From JAFGHJ01 sp964523975 (GTDB lineage: Bacteria; Hydrothermota; UBA3072), in contig CAZGBM010000038.1 of assembly GCA_964523975.1 (NCBI GenBank), positions 1-20,212 on the forward strand: a stretch of DNA of 20,212 nucleotides, read 5' to 3'. Both the position numbers and the translations under genes were made by a program. Of the stretch, positions 7,017-14,985 are shown in pieces (within the stretch, counting starts at the first letter, position 1; the number at the start of each line of letters is the position of its first letter). The notes below the pieces were generated by a model. The model made no database searches, was not told the origin of the DNA, and saw nothing but the letters and a program-made list of their open reading frames with translations.

Positions 7017-8453
7017 ATGAGAAAAACTAAAATAATTGCTACCATTGGTCCTGCGTCCGAAGACAAGAATATTATAAAAGAGATGGTAAAAAATGGTCTC
7101 AATATCGCCCGTCTTAATTTTTCACACCGTACTCAAGTCGATGCAAAAATAACTTATCGAAATTTGAGAAAAGTAGCGCCTCATATAGGAATAATGATGG
7201 ATACTCAGGGTCCTGAAGTTCGATTAGGCAGAATAAAAGAAGATACGGAGTTGTTGAGAGGAAGTGAATTGGAGCTTGTCAGAGATGATATTCTGGGTGA
7301 CGAAAAAAAGCTGCCTTTGGATTATCCTAAATTACTGGATTATCTGGAAAAAGGCGACACAATTCTTATGTCGGATGGTAGTTTGGAACTCAGGGTGGAA
7401 AAGACAGGCGTTTCTGTCAAATGTAGAGTTATTTACGGTGGAAAAATATCTTCCAAGAAATCAGTTAATGTTCCGGGTAAAGACATAGGGCTTTTTGCTC
7501 CTACGAAAAAAGATCTGGAAAACATTAAATTCGGAGCCGATATGGGTTTTGATTTTGTAGCGGCTTCTTTTGTCAAAAGCGCGGAAGATATAAGGAAAAT
7601 AAGGGCAGTTTTAAAAAGCAAGAAATCCGGCATGCGGATTATTGCGAAGATAGAACATATAAAAGCAGTAAAGAATCTGGATGAAATCCTTGAGGCTTCA
7701 GATGCCATTATGATAGCCAGAGGTGACCTTGGAGTAGAAGTCCCGGCGTCAGATGTTCCCCTTTTACAGAAGACTATAATACGGAAATGTCTGGAGAATG
7801 AAAAACCGGTTATAGTTGCGACTCAAATGTTAATGTCTATGACCGAAAATCCGAGAGCGACAAGAGCGGAAGTTTCTGATGTCGCCAACGCAGTCGAAGA
7901 TGGGGCAGACGCAGTTATGTTATCCGAGGAGACCGCAGTTGGTAAATTTCCGGTAAAATCCGTTCAATTTATGGCGGAAACCATTCAAAAAATGGAAAAT
8001 TATTTGCTCGGTAGATTGCCGGAGGCTTTAAAATCGAAAAAATGTGAAATAGCCGATATTATAGCGAGGAATGTCTGGCAGGCGGCAAGAGATAGTTCGG
8101 CTAAATTTATAATTGCACATACCTCGTCGGGATATACGGCAAGAAAAATTGCAAAATTCAGGCCGGATATCGACATACTTGCCTTTACGGATAAAGAAAT
8201 TGTAGAAAGACAGATGAATCTTATCCGGGGTGTAAGACCCTTTTTGGCTAAATTTTATAAACATGTTGATGACATGCTGTGTGATTCTGCGGAATTCTTG
8301 TATGATAAGAGATTGGTTAGGGTAGATGATATCGTTATTTTAACAGCGGGAGAACCTGTTTCTGTTTCGGGAAGTACGAATATGATGGAAATTCGAAAGA
8401 TAAAATCTCTCTTAGAGCAGAAAAAAATTTTTCTTGGTACAAAAAGAAAATAA
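7017..8453 (+). CDS. pyk: Pyruvate kinase
   Basis: This 478-residue enzyme converts phosphoenolpyruvate and ADP to pyruvate and ATP. It begins with the family's RKTKIIATIGPAS and NGLNIARLNFSHR, then MDTQGPEVRLG, the B domain, DFVAASFVKSAEDI, IIAKIEHIKAVKNLDEI carrying the catalytic lysine and metal-binding glutamate, IMIARGDLGVEVP, and VIVATQMLMSMTENPRATRAEVSDVANAV. The C-terminal domain, the allosteric region in this family, is complete. Length is typical. A canonical promoter and Shine-Dalgarno precede it. The final 20 bases overlap the start of the alkyltransferase gene, suggesting a two-gene operon with coupled translation. Confidence 0.97.
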   Translation: MRKTKIIATIGPASEDKNIIKEMVKNGLNIARLNFSHRTQVDAKITYRNLRKVAPHIGIMMDTQGPEVRLGRIKEDTELLRGSELELVRDDILGDEKKLPLDYPKLLDYLEKGDTILMSDGSLELRVEKTGVSVKCRVIYGGKISSKKSVNVPGKDIGLFAPTKKDLENIKFGADMGFDFVAASFVKSAEDIRKIRAVLKSKKSGMRIIAKIEHIKAVKNLDEILEASDAIMIARGDLGVEVPASDVPLLQKTIIRKCLENEKPVIVATQMLMSMTENPRATRAEVSDVANAVEDGADAVMLSEETAVGKFPVKSVQFMAETIQKMENYLLGRLPEALKSKKCEIADIIARNVWQAARDSSAKFIIAHTSSGYTARKIAKFRPDIDILAFTDKEIVERQMNLIRGVRPFLAKFYKHVDDMLCDSAEFLYDKRLVRVDDIVILTAGEPVSVSGSTNMMEIRKIKSLLEQKKIFLGTKRK

Positions 8454-8949
8454 TAGAACTTTATTCTGGAATCAGATTAAAACTCCTATCGGAGATGTAT
8501 TTTTTGTATGGAAAAAAGAAGGTGTTCTTCTCGTTAGTTTTATCGAAAAAGATTACGGAGAAAAATTATCCGGTTTTATAAAACGTGATTTCAGGATAAT
8601 ACGTTCCAGTTCTCCTCTGCAAACTCAGCTGAAAGAATACTTTAAAGGTATACGTAAAAAATTCGACCTTAACTTAGTGCTTAATGGAACTGCTTATCAA
8701 CAAAAAGTCTGGAAAGAGTTATTGAAGGTGCCATACGGAAAAACTATTTCTTATGGGGAACTTGCAAAGAAGATTGGCAATCCAAAGGGAGCCAGAAGTA
8801 TAGGTATGGCTGTTCATTTAAATCCCATTGGTATAATTATTCCCTGCCATCGGGTAATAAGAAGTTCGGGTGAAATAGGAGGATATGCAAGCGGGGTAGA
8901 TAGAAAGAAGTGGCTGCTTGAGCATGAAAAAAACTGTAAATCATGTTAA
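8434..8949 (+). CDS. ogt: Methylated-DNA--protein-cysteine methyltransferase (Ogt/MGMT)
   Basis: This 171-residue protein removes alkyl groups from O6-alkylguanine by irreversible transfer to its own cysteine. The C-terminal domain is typical: YQQKVWKELLKVPYGKTISYGELA (about residues 89-112), the DNA-binding helix with GNPKGARSIGMAVHLNP, the active-site IIPCHRVI with acceptor C138, then GEIGGYASGVDRKKWLLEHE. An N-terminal domain (TPIGDVFFVWKKEGVLLVSF) precedes it. The only usable start I see is TTG at 8434, inside the end of pyk, without a clear Shine-Dalgarno, so expression probably depends on translation of pyk. The frame is otherwise open only back to this region, so the exact first residue is uncertain. 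Confidence 0.93.
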   Translation: MVQKENNRTLFWNQIKTPIGDVFFVWKKEGVLLVSFIEKDYGEKLSGFIKRDFRIIRSSSPLQTQLKEYFKGIRKKFDLNLVLNGTAYQQKVWKELLKVPYGKTISYGELAKKIGNPKGARSIGMAVHLNPIGIIIPCHRVIRSSGEIGGYASGVDRKKWLLEHEKNCKSC

Positions 8950-9319
8950 TCCTGACCAAAGATAAATTAAATATCAAAAATTAAAAAGCAAAATGACATA
9001 TTAAAATGCAAAATTAACTCTTTCTTACAACAAAAGATTTAACTGGAAAAATACGGACTTTCTATAGCTCCCAACAACCCTTTTTTTTAACAACAAATTG
9101 CACTAATTTCACAAATAAACCTGAAAATAATCTTTTTTATCAATTATAGAAAATAAAATCTGTTTTTAAACATTCGTGCTATTTGTGTGATTCGTTGTTT
9201 CCTTTTTAATTTATTTTTGAACTTTGATTTGTCATTTTCCATTTTCATATTTAATTTTTACATTTAAGTGGCTTTATCACGCTGTGTAATATTGCTATTC
9301 TTTTTATTCCTTTACCGAC
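8950..9319. other. Intergenic region occupied mainly by the inverted-repeat element
   Basis: No gene is visible between ogt and the first C25 peptidase promoter. Nearly all of it is the 286-bp element described separately. The remaining 59 bp before the promoter is plain AT-rich sequence. Confidence 0.8.
8975..9260 (+). repeat. 286-bp palindromic intergenic element, copy 1
   Basis: Bases 8975-9232 read identically, by eye, to the complement of 19901-20158 (258 bp), and 9233-9260 match 19900-19873 with about six differences. The element is itself nested-palindromic. Outer arms of AAAATGACATATTAAAATGC type (about 8985-9016) resemble the complement of about 9211-9244. Inner arms AACAACAAATTGCACTAATT (from 9089) resemble the complement of 9172-9200. 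A unique core of about 75 bp (9014-9088) lies between the left arms. There is no open frame of note and no transposase nearby. It resembles a MITE or other non-coding dispersed repeat. It begins 25 nt after the ogt stop. Confidence 0.9.
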
Positions 9320-9348
9320 TTGACTATAGAAAACCATGGGGTTATAAT
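9320..9348 (+). promoter_or_regulatory. Near-consensus sigma70-type promoter of C25 peptidase 1, leaderless
   Basis: TTGACT (9320-9325), a 17-bp spacer and a perfect TATAAT (9343-9348). The expected transcription start, about 7 nt further, falls on the ATG at 9356. No Shine-Dalgarno is present. The same promoter with the same spacing precedes the tandem paralog at 12595-12623. Confidence 0.85.
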
Positions 9349-9355
9349 GATGAAT

Positions 9356-12300
9356 ATGATTTTAATTTTATTAACCTTGAGTAGCTGGGTAAGCCTTCAA
9401 TCAGACAATACAAGAAGAGTTCGCTGCAAAGCCTTTGGAAGTAGTTATGAAAACACAAAAATAGAATTTACTATTCCCGGTTTCTATCTGGATACCGTTA
9501 AGATTAATAATAGAGATTATTCAAGGATTTCCATACCGGGTGCCGTTGATTATATGCAAAAGGGTTATCCGCAGCTTCCCAGAATAGCCAAAAGTATAAT
9601 TGTCCCTGATGATAAGGAAATGAAATTAAGGATTGCTCATGAAGAGATTGAGAGAGTTCGGGCTTTACCTGTCATGCCCTCCAAGGGAAATATCTTGCGA
9701 AATGTTCTTCCTTCTTCCGTGCCATATACTTTCAGTGATTTTTATTCGTCCGATGAGATATTCCCTGCGGATTTGGTGACTCTTTCAGAGCCTTTTATAA
9801 TCAGGGATTTTAGAGGAGTTACTATTTACGTTAATCCAGTACGTTATGACGCCAGGAATGGAGAACTTTTAATACTTAAAAATTTAATTGTTGAGGTTTA
9901 TTCCGAAGGTATCTCTTTGTCGAATATTAAAGAAAGGTTAGAAAGAAAACCGGTTTCGCAGGCGATAAGCAACGTGTATAAAGAATTTTTCTTAAACTAT
10001 TCGGAAAGTAAATTAAGATATGACACTATCGGAGAAAATGCGGGTAGAATGATTGTTATTTGTGCCGACCAGTATATTCCGGAAATGGATTCTTTTTTGG
10101 TCTGGAAAAGAAGAAAAGGAATACCAACGGATTTGTATAGTTTATCAGTTATAGGCAACGATACTTCTTCGATTAGAAGTTTCATTAAAAATCAATATGA
10201 TAGTTTAGGTGTTACTTTCTGTTTACTTGTTGGAGATGGTAATGAACTTCCACCTCCCGACGGAACTGTTGGCTTGGCTCTGGGTAAAGATGCCGACCCA
10301 GTTTATGCATACACGGATGGAGATGATTGTTATCCGGATTTGTTTATAGGACGATTCTCGTCGAATGGGGGAATCTCGGATAATATAAGGAATCAAGTAA
10401 TGCGAAGCATCAAATATGAAAGGAATCCGGAGGAGGGGGGAGATTGGTATCATAGAGGGTTTGGAGTTGCAAGTGACCAGACTGATGATAATGATACAAT
10501 TACGGATAAACAGAGATGCGAATGGTTGAAAGATACTTTATTATATAATGTTTCACCTTATTTTACTTATACTTCGATAGATTCAAGTTATAATCCTTGG
10601 GGAACGACTTCTCTTATTTCGAGTATCGTAAATTCAGGCGTCTCTATCATAAATTATATCGGGCATGGTAATGCTTACAGTTGGACAAGTGGGGGAGGGT
10701 TTTATATAAGTAACATAAATTCACTAACCAACTACTGGAAGCTTCCTCACGTAATTTCCGTCGGATGTCAAATCGGTAATTTTAACGGAATAAATTGTTT
10801 CTCTGAAGCCGCATTGGTTGCTGGTACTCCGGAAAATCCTACGGGTTTCATTACAACATTAGCACCGACTATAAATCAGAGCTGGATTCCGCCATGTATA
10901 GGGCAGGAAGGAGTTGTCAACTTGCTTGCACATTACCAGGCAAACACCGCCGGGAGCGTTTATTTTAACGGTCTTTGCTATATGATAGAGCAGTATGGCG
11001 GTGATACTATTGGGGTGGAGATGGCTCAAACCTGGCATATTTTTGGTGACCCTTCTATCCAGCTTAGAACGGATATCCCCCGGAACCTTTTAATTAGCAG
11101 GCCTACGGTTATTTTTTTTGATTCTCTGGTTTATGAGGTTAGTGTTTTTGAGGCGGATTCGATAACACCTGTCGAAAAGGCTCTGGTATCGTTTTATAGT
11201 ATGGGAAGCTCGTTAGTCGAATCGAGATATACAAATTCATCGGGCAATTGTACTTTAACACTTGATTCAAACAGCATTGTGTCTGACGAATATATTTATT
11301 TAACGGTAACGGGTTTTAATTGTAAGACCTACCTGGATTCAATACGCGTTTTGGGTATTGAGTTGTCTCCCGAATCTGTAGAAGTTAATGTTCCGACGGA
11401 AGTAAAAATAATAGCTCGTAATGGCATCGAGGTCAAAATTGAAGGATATGGCTTTGAGGCTTGTGATACCACGGATGATTCCGGTAGGGCTGTTATTAAT
11501 GTCAATGCACAGTTTGGAGAGGAACTTCGAGTCTCGTTTAACGATATTTCCAGTTCAATATTATTATATGCGAGACCTCTTCCCGTTTTTGGGTCGTTTG
11601 ACTTACCTGCTCCGTATATTCAGGCTTTTTGTGATACAATCGGAATTGCCGGAGGTCTGATGCCCGGAATTCCCGGTAGAATTGTTGGTTCTTCTGGTTT
11701 GTCGTCTTTTTCGATGTTTATAAGAGGACCTGATATCGATACTACTTTTTCTACCTTGGGTGATTTTTTGGAATATGATTTAGTGATAGGAGAGTTGGGG
11801 GTAATGGAAGTGGCACTCGGCAAAAGCGGTTATAAAATTTATGAGGCGGAGATTCCTATCAAGAATTATAGAGGTTGGCTTTCGGGTTACGTTATTTCGG
11901 GCTCCGATTCCGTAGCTGGCATAGAACTGAAGATTTATAATGCCGGCGTCGACACCGGAGTGGTTTCTCCTCTTGCCGTGATTACTTCAGCAATTGATGG
12001 TTTTTATGAATTGCAAGATTCCTTGCTGTGTGGATACTATGATGTTTATGCTGCAGGTTCTGGTTATGAAAGTGAGAAATATCAAGTAACTATTAAGAAA
12101 TCTGGTAATGACAATAATTTTAGTATTTCTCCCGATTTATTTACTTTGGATATTTCAAGTCTGATTGGCGGGAATGTTTTAAGAGTAAAATATAGCATAC
12201 CTCGGCAAACGACCTTGGATTTTATTGTTTATGATGCTTTAGGAAGAAAAATTACTTCTAAATCGGAAACCAATAACGCTGGTTGGTTTGAAACAGATAT

Positions 12301-12394
12301 ATATTTGACTGGAGTCCCGTCGGCTGTCTATTTTCTTGTTACAAGAGTTGGAGGGATGACTTTCGGACCCGATAAGTTTGTTTTGATACGGTAA
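9356..12394 (+). CDS. Secreted C25 (gingipain-like) cysteine peptidase, long paralog
   Basis: The product has 1012 residues from the ATG at 9356. A short uncharged hydrophobic N terminus (MILILLTLSSWVSLQS) is a probable signal peptide. A C25-type propeptide region follows (about 25-215), then the peptidase domain (about 230-565) with DPVYAYTDGDDCYPDLFIGR, catalytic H437 in NYIGHGNAYSW and C471 in SVGCQIGNF. After it come Ig-like and carboxypeptidase-regulatory-like modules (about 660-925). The C-terminal domain, about 80 residues (KYSIPRQTTLDFIVYDALGR to the end), resembles T9SS/FlgD-like sorting domains. A longer reading from TTG 9320 is possible but would start inside the -35 box. With the 9356 start, H437 and C471 have the same numbers as in the paralog downstream. 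Cleavage specificity is unknown. Confidence 0.92.
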   Translation: MILILLTLSSWVSLQSDNTRRVRCKAFGSSYENTKIEFTIPGFYLDTVKINNRDYSRISIPGAVDYMQKGYPQLPRIAKSIIVPDDKEMKLRIAHEEIERVRALPVMPSKGNILRNVLPSSVPYTFSDFYSSDEIFPADLVTLSEPFIIRDFRGVTIYVNPVRYDARNGELLILKNLIVEVYSEGISLSNIKERLERKPVSQAISNVYKEFFLNYSESKLRYDTIGENAGRMIVICADQYIPEMDSFLVWKRRKGIPTDLYSLSVIGNDTSSIRSFIKNQYDSLGVTFCLLVGDGNELPPPDGTVGLALGKDADPVYAYTDGDDCYPDLFIGRFSSNGGISDNIRNQVMRSIKYERNPEEGGDWYHRGFGVASDQTDDNDTITDKQRCEWLKDTLLYNVSPYFTYTSIDSSYNPWGTTSLISSIVNSGVSIINYIGHGNAYSWTSGGGFYISNINSLTNYWKLPHVISVGCQIGNFNGINCFSEAALVAGTPENPTGFITTLAPTINQSWIPPCIGQEGVVNLLAHYQANTAGSVYFNGLCYMIEQYGGDTIGVEMAQTWHIFGDPSIQLRTDIPRNLLISRPTVIFFDSLVYEVSVFEADSITPVEKALVSFYSMGSSLVESRYTNSSGNCTLTLDSNSIVSDEYIYLTVTGFNCKTYLDSIRVLGIELSPESVEVNVPTEVKIIARNGIEVKIEGYGFEACDTTDDSGRAVINVNAQFGEELRVSFNDISSSILLYARPLPVFGSFDLPAPYIQAFCDTIGIAGGLMPGIPGRIVGSSGLSSFSMFIRGPDIDTTFSTLGDFLEYDLVIGELGVMEVALGKSGYKIYEAEIPIKNYRGWLSGYVISGSDSVAGIELKIYNAGVDTGVVSPLAVITSAIDGFYELQDSLLCGYYDVYAAGSGYESEKYQVTIKKSGNDNNFSISPDLFTLDISSLIGGNVLRVKYSIPRQTTLDFIVYDALGRKITSKSETNNAGWFETDIYLTGVPSAVYFLVTRVGGMTFGPDKFVLIR

Positions 12395-12594
12395 AAAGGT
12401 TACGAGTTTCGGGTTTCGAGTAAAAAAACAAAAAATCTTGTGAATCTTGTGTTAATCCGTGTAATCTTTGGTTAATTAAAGAGTTTCGAGTTACGGGTTT
12501 TGTGTTAAAAAAAATAAAATAAAAAAAAAGAGTTGTGTATAGGGCTTTGTGCCTTAGTGCCTTAGTGTCTTTGTGGCTATATTTTTTTCTCGGC
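12395..12594. repeat. Intergenic phrase-repeat cluster between the peptidase genes
   Basis: The gap contains no gene. It holds GAGTTTCGGGTTTCGAGT-type units at 12402-12421 and again at 12481-12502. It also holds TTGTGAATCTTGTGTTAATC with further units to 12477, which is the complement of the CACAGATT phrase type, and a CTTTGTGCCTTAGTGCC-type 8-bp-period phrase at 12545-12578. Confidence 0.7.
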
Positions 12595-12650
12595 TTGACT
12601 ATTTAAAGGCAAGTGGTTATAATCGAAAATATAATTTTAATTTAAGGAGG
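12595..12650 (+). promoter_or_regulatory. Promoter and Shine-Dalgarno of C25 peptidase 2
   Basis: TTGACT (12595-12600), a 17-bp spacer and TATAAT (12618-12623). Unlike the upstream paralog, a leader of about 26 nt follows, with AAGGAGG at 12644-12650 placed 5 nt before a TTG start. Confidence 0.85.
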
Positions 12651-12655
12651 ATTTT

Positions 12656-14947
12656 TTGTTTTTAATGTTTTTAACCCTGGGTAGTTGGTTTAGTCTTCAA
12701 TCAAATACTGCTAAAAACATTCAGTTTGACGTATCAGGAAATAATTATGAAAATACAAGAATAGAATTTACTGTTCCCGGTTTTTATCTGGATACGGTTT
12801 TGATTAATGGTAAAGAATATTCAAAGGTCAGTATTCCCGGTCTTGTTAATCATATGAAAAAAGGTTATCCGCAAGTTCCCAGAATAGCTAAAAGCGTGAT
12901 TATTCCCAGTGATAAGAAAATGAAAGTTAGAATTATAGAGAAGGATATTGAAAGATTAAAAGCTCTGCCTATTGTCCCTTCCAAAGGAAATATTTCGCGA
13001 AGTGTTTCTCCTGCCTCTGTTCCATATACTTTTAGCGATTTTTATTCGTCGGGAGATGTATTTCCAACAGAGCTGGTATCCCTTTCGGAACCTTTTATTA
13101 TCAGAGACTTTAGAGGGATAACCGTTTATGTTAACCCGATACGTTATGATGCTAGAAATGAAGAACTTATGATACTTAGAAAATTAGTCGTAGAGATTTA
13201 TTCCGAGGGGGTTGCTTTATCGGATATCAAAAAGAGTTTAGATGTAAGACCGAATTCTGTAGCGTTTACTAATTTATATAAAGATTTTTTTGTTAATTAT
13301 TCAGAAAGAAAGTTAAGATATGATACGCTCGAGGAAAATGCTGACAGGATGATTATTATATGTGCTGATCAGTACGTTTCTGAAATGGATTCTTTTTTGA
13401 TATGGAAAAGGAGAAAAGGTATTCCAACCGATTTATATAGTTTATCAGTTGTAGGCAGTGATACTGCCTCGATTAGAAGTTTTATTCAAAATCAGTATGA
13501 TAGTTTGGGTGTTACTTTTTGTCTTCTTGTTGGAGATGGGAATGAACTTCCGCCTGCTGCTGGTACCGTTGGCCTTGCTGCCGGAAGGGATGCGGATCCC
13601 GTTTATGCTTATACTGATGGTGGTGATTATTATCCTGACCTCTTTATTGGCCGGTTCTCATCAAATGGAGGATTTGCGGATAATATAAGAAATCAGGTGA
13701 TGCGCAGCATTAAATACGAAAGGAATCCACAGGAGGGTGAAGATTGGTATAATAAAGGACTTATGGTTGCGAGTGATGAAACTGATGATTACGATTCGGT
13801 TATGGATAAACAGAGATGCGAATGGTTAAAAGACACTTTATTATATGATATTCCTCCTTATTTTACTTATACTTCTATCGATTCAAGCTATGATCCCTGG
13901 GGTACTTCTTCTAATATTTCTATTGCTATAAATTCTGGTGTTTCTATGATAAATTATATCGGACATGGAGGTTCGTTTGGATGGACAAGTGGGGGGGGTT
14001 TGGATATAGGTGGTATATATTCTCTCATTAATTATTGGAAGCTTCCTCATGTAATTTCCGTCGGATGTCAAGTTGGAGATTTTTATTGGGGAACTTGTTT
14101 TTCTGAGGCGGCGTTGACTGCCGGTACACCGGAAAACCCTGCGGGATTCATTGTAACATTTGCCTCGACCATAAGTCAGACCTGGGTTCCTCCTTGTATA
14201 GGACAGGAGGGCGCTGTTAACCTGCTTGCACATTACGATGCTAATACTGCCGGTGGTATATATTTTAATGGTTCGTGTTATATGATTGAGCAGTGTGAGC
14301 AGTATTGGGGAGATACTTCCGATGCTGGTGTAGAAATGGCTCAGACATGGCATATTTTCGGTGACCCTTCCATTCAGCTTCGAACAGATACCCCCCGAAA
14401 ATTTAAGGTCAATAAAGTTATTAATAATTTTGTCGATTCTTTGGTTTGTGAAATAAATGTTTACAGAGAGAATCCGATGACTCCTGTTGAAAATGCTTTG
14501 GTAGCTTTTTGTAACGAAGGAAACTCATTAATCGCTTCAGGATATACAAATGCTTCAGGCAATTGTGAGTTAACCATTGATTCAGCTGATCTTATGGGTG
14601 GTGAGTATATTTATATGACAGTAACCGGTTTTAATTATGAACCTTACCTGGCTTCAATCAATATTAATGATTTCGATATTCTACCCGATTCTTACGATTT
14701 TAATATATCTACCGTGGTTGGCGAAAATTTCTTGGGAATAGATTACGATATTCCTCAGCAAATTAATGTTGAATTTATCGTTTATGATGTGTTGGGAAGA
14801 AGAATTTTTTATGAATCAGTAAGCAGGAGCGCTGGGTTTTTCTCACAGTTTATAGATTTGCAGGACCTGTCTTCGGGTGTTTATTTGTTTACGTTAAAAG
14901 TGGGCAATAGAATGTTGACTCCGAAAAAGTTTATCCTAATCCGGTGA
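12656..14947 (+). CDS. Secreted C25 (gingipain-like) cysteine peptidase, short paralog
   Basis: This 763-residue protein starts at TTG 12656, chosen for its AAGGAGG Shine-Dalgarno and because it aligns residue for residue with the start of the long paralog. The uncharged hydrophobic start (MFLMFLTLGSWFSLQS) is a probable signal peptide. Propeptide and peptidase regions match the upstream gene closely, roughly three residues in four by eye, with catalytic H437 (NYIGHGGSFGW) and C471 (SVGCQVGDF). One Ig-like module follows the catalytic domain. The product then passes directly to the C-terminal sorting-type domain (DYDIPQQINVEFIVYDVLGR to FILIR), lacking about 250 residues of extra modules found in the long paralog. 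Promoter and gene were probably duplicated as one unit of about 3.28 kb. Confidence 0.92.
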   Translation: MFLMFLTLGSWFSLQSNTAKNIQFDVSGNNYENTRIEFTVPGFYLDTVLINGKEYSKVSIPGLVNHMKKGYPQVPRIAKSVIIPSDKKMKVRIIEKDIERLKALPIVPSKGNISRSVSPASVPYTFSDFYSSGDVFPTELVSLSEPFIIRDFRGITVYVNPIRYDARNEELMILRKLVVEIYSEGVALSDIKKSLDVRPNSVAFTNLYKDFFVNYSERKLRYDTLEENADRMIIICADQYVSEMDSFLIWKRRKGIPTDLYSLSVVGSDTASIRSFIQNQYDSLGVTFCLLVGDGNELPPAAGTVGLAAGRDADPVYAYTDGGDYYPDLFIGRFSSNGGFADNIRNQVMRSIKYERNPQEGEDWYNKGLMVASDETDDYDSVMDKQRCEWLKDTLLYDIPPYFTYTSIDSSYDPWGTSSNISIAINSGVSMINYIGHGGSFGWTSGGGLDIGGIYSLINYWKLPHVISVGCQVGDFYWGTCFSEAALTAGTPENPAGFIVTFASTISQTWVPPCIGQEGAVNLLAHYDANTAGGIYFNGSCYMIEQCEQYWGDTSDAGVEMAQTWHIFGDPSIQLRTDTPRKFKVNKVINNFVDSLVCEINVYRENPMTPVENALVAFCNEGNSLIASGYTNASGNCELTIDSADLMGGEYIYMTVTGFNYEPYLASININDFDILPDSYDFNISTVVGENFLGIDYDIPQQINVEFIVYDVLGRRIFYESVSRSAGFFSQFIDLQDLSSGVYLFTLKVGNRMLTPKKFILIR

Positions 14948-14959
14948 GAGATAAAGATA

Positions 14960-14985
14960 TTTAAAATTTCGCGTGAAGTTTTAAA
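14960..14985. terminator. Hairpin between convergent genes, possible bidirectional terminator
   Basis: TTTAAAATTTC, loop GCGT, GAAGTTTTAAA: an 11-bp stem with one G-U pair as RNA, starting 12 nt after the C25 peptidase 2 stop and overlapping the stop codon of the convergent gene. The flanks are AT-rich but lack a strong U tract. Confidence 0.45.

Noticed and set aside
9320..9355. Longer N terminus for peptidase 1 from TTG 9320
   Set aside because: The TTG is the first part of the -35 hexamer and no ribosome-binding site precedes it; the shorter start aligns exactly with the paralog.
13883..14353. Minus-strand open frame of 156 codons inside C25 peptidase 2
   Set aside because: It covers the catalytic region of a well-supported gene and its translation resembles no protein; the same frame is broken in the paralog.
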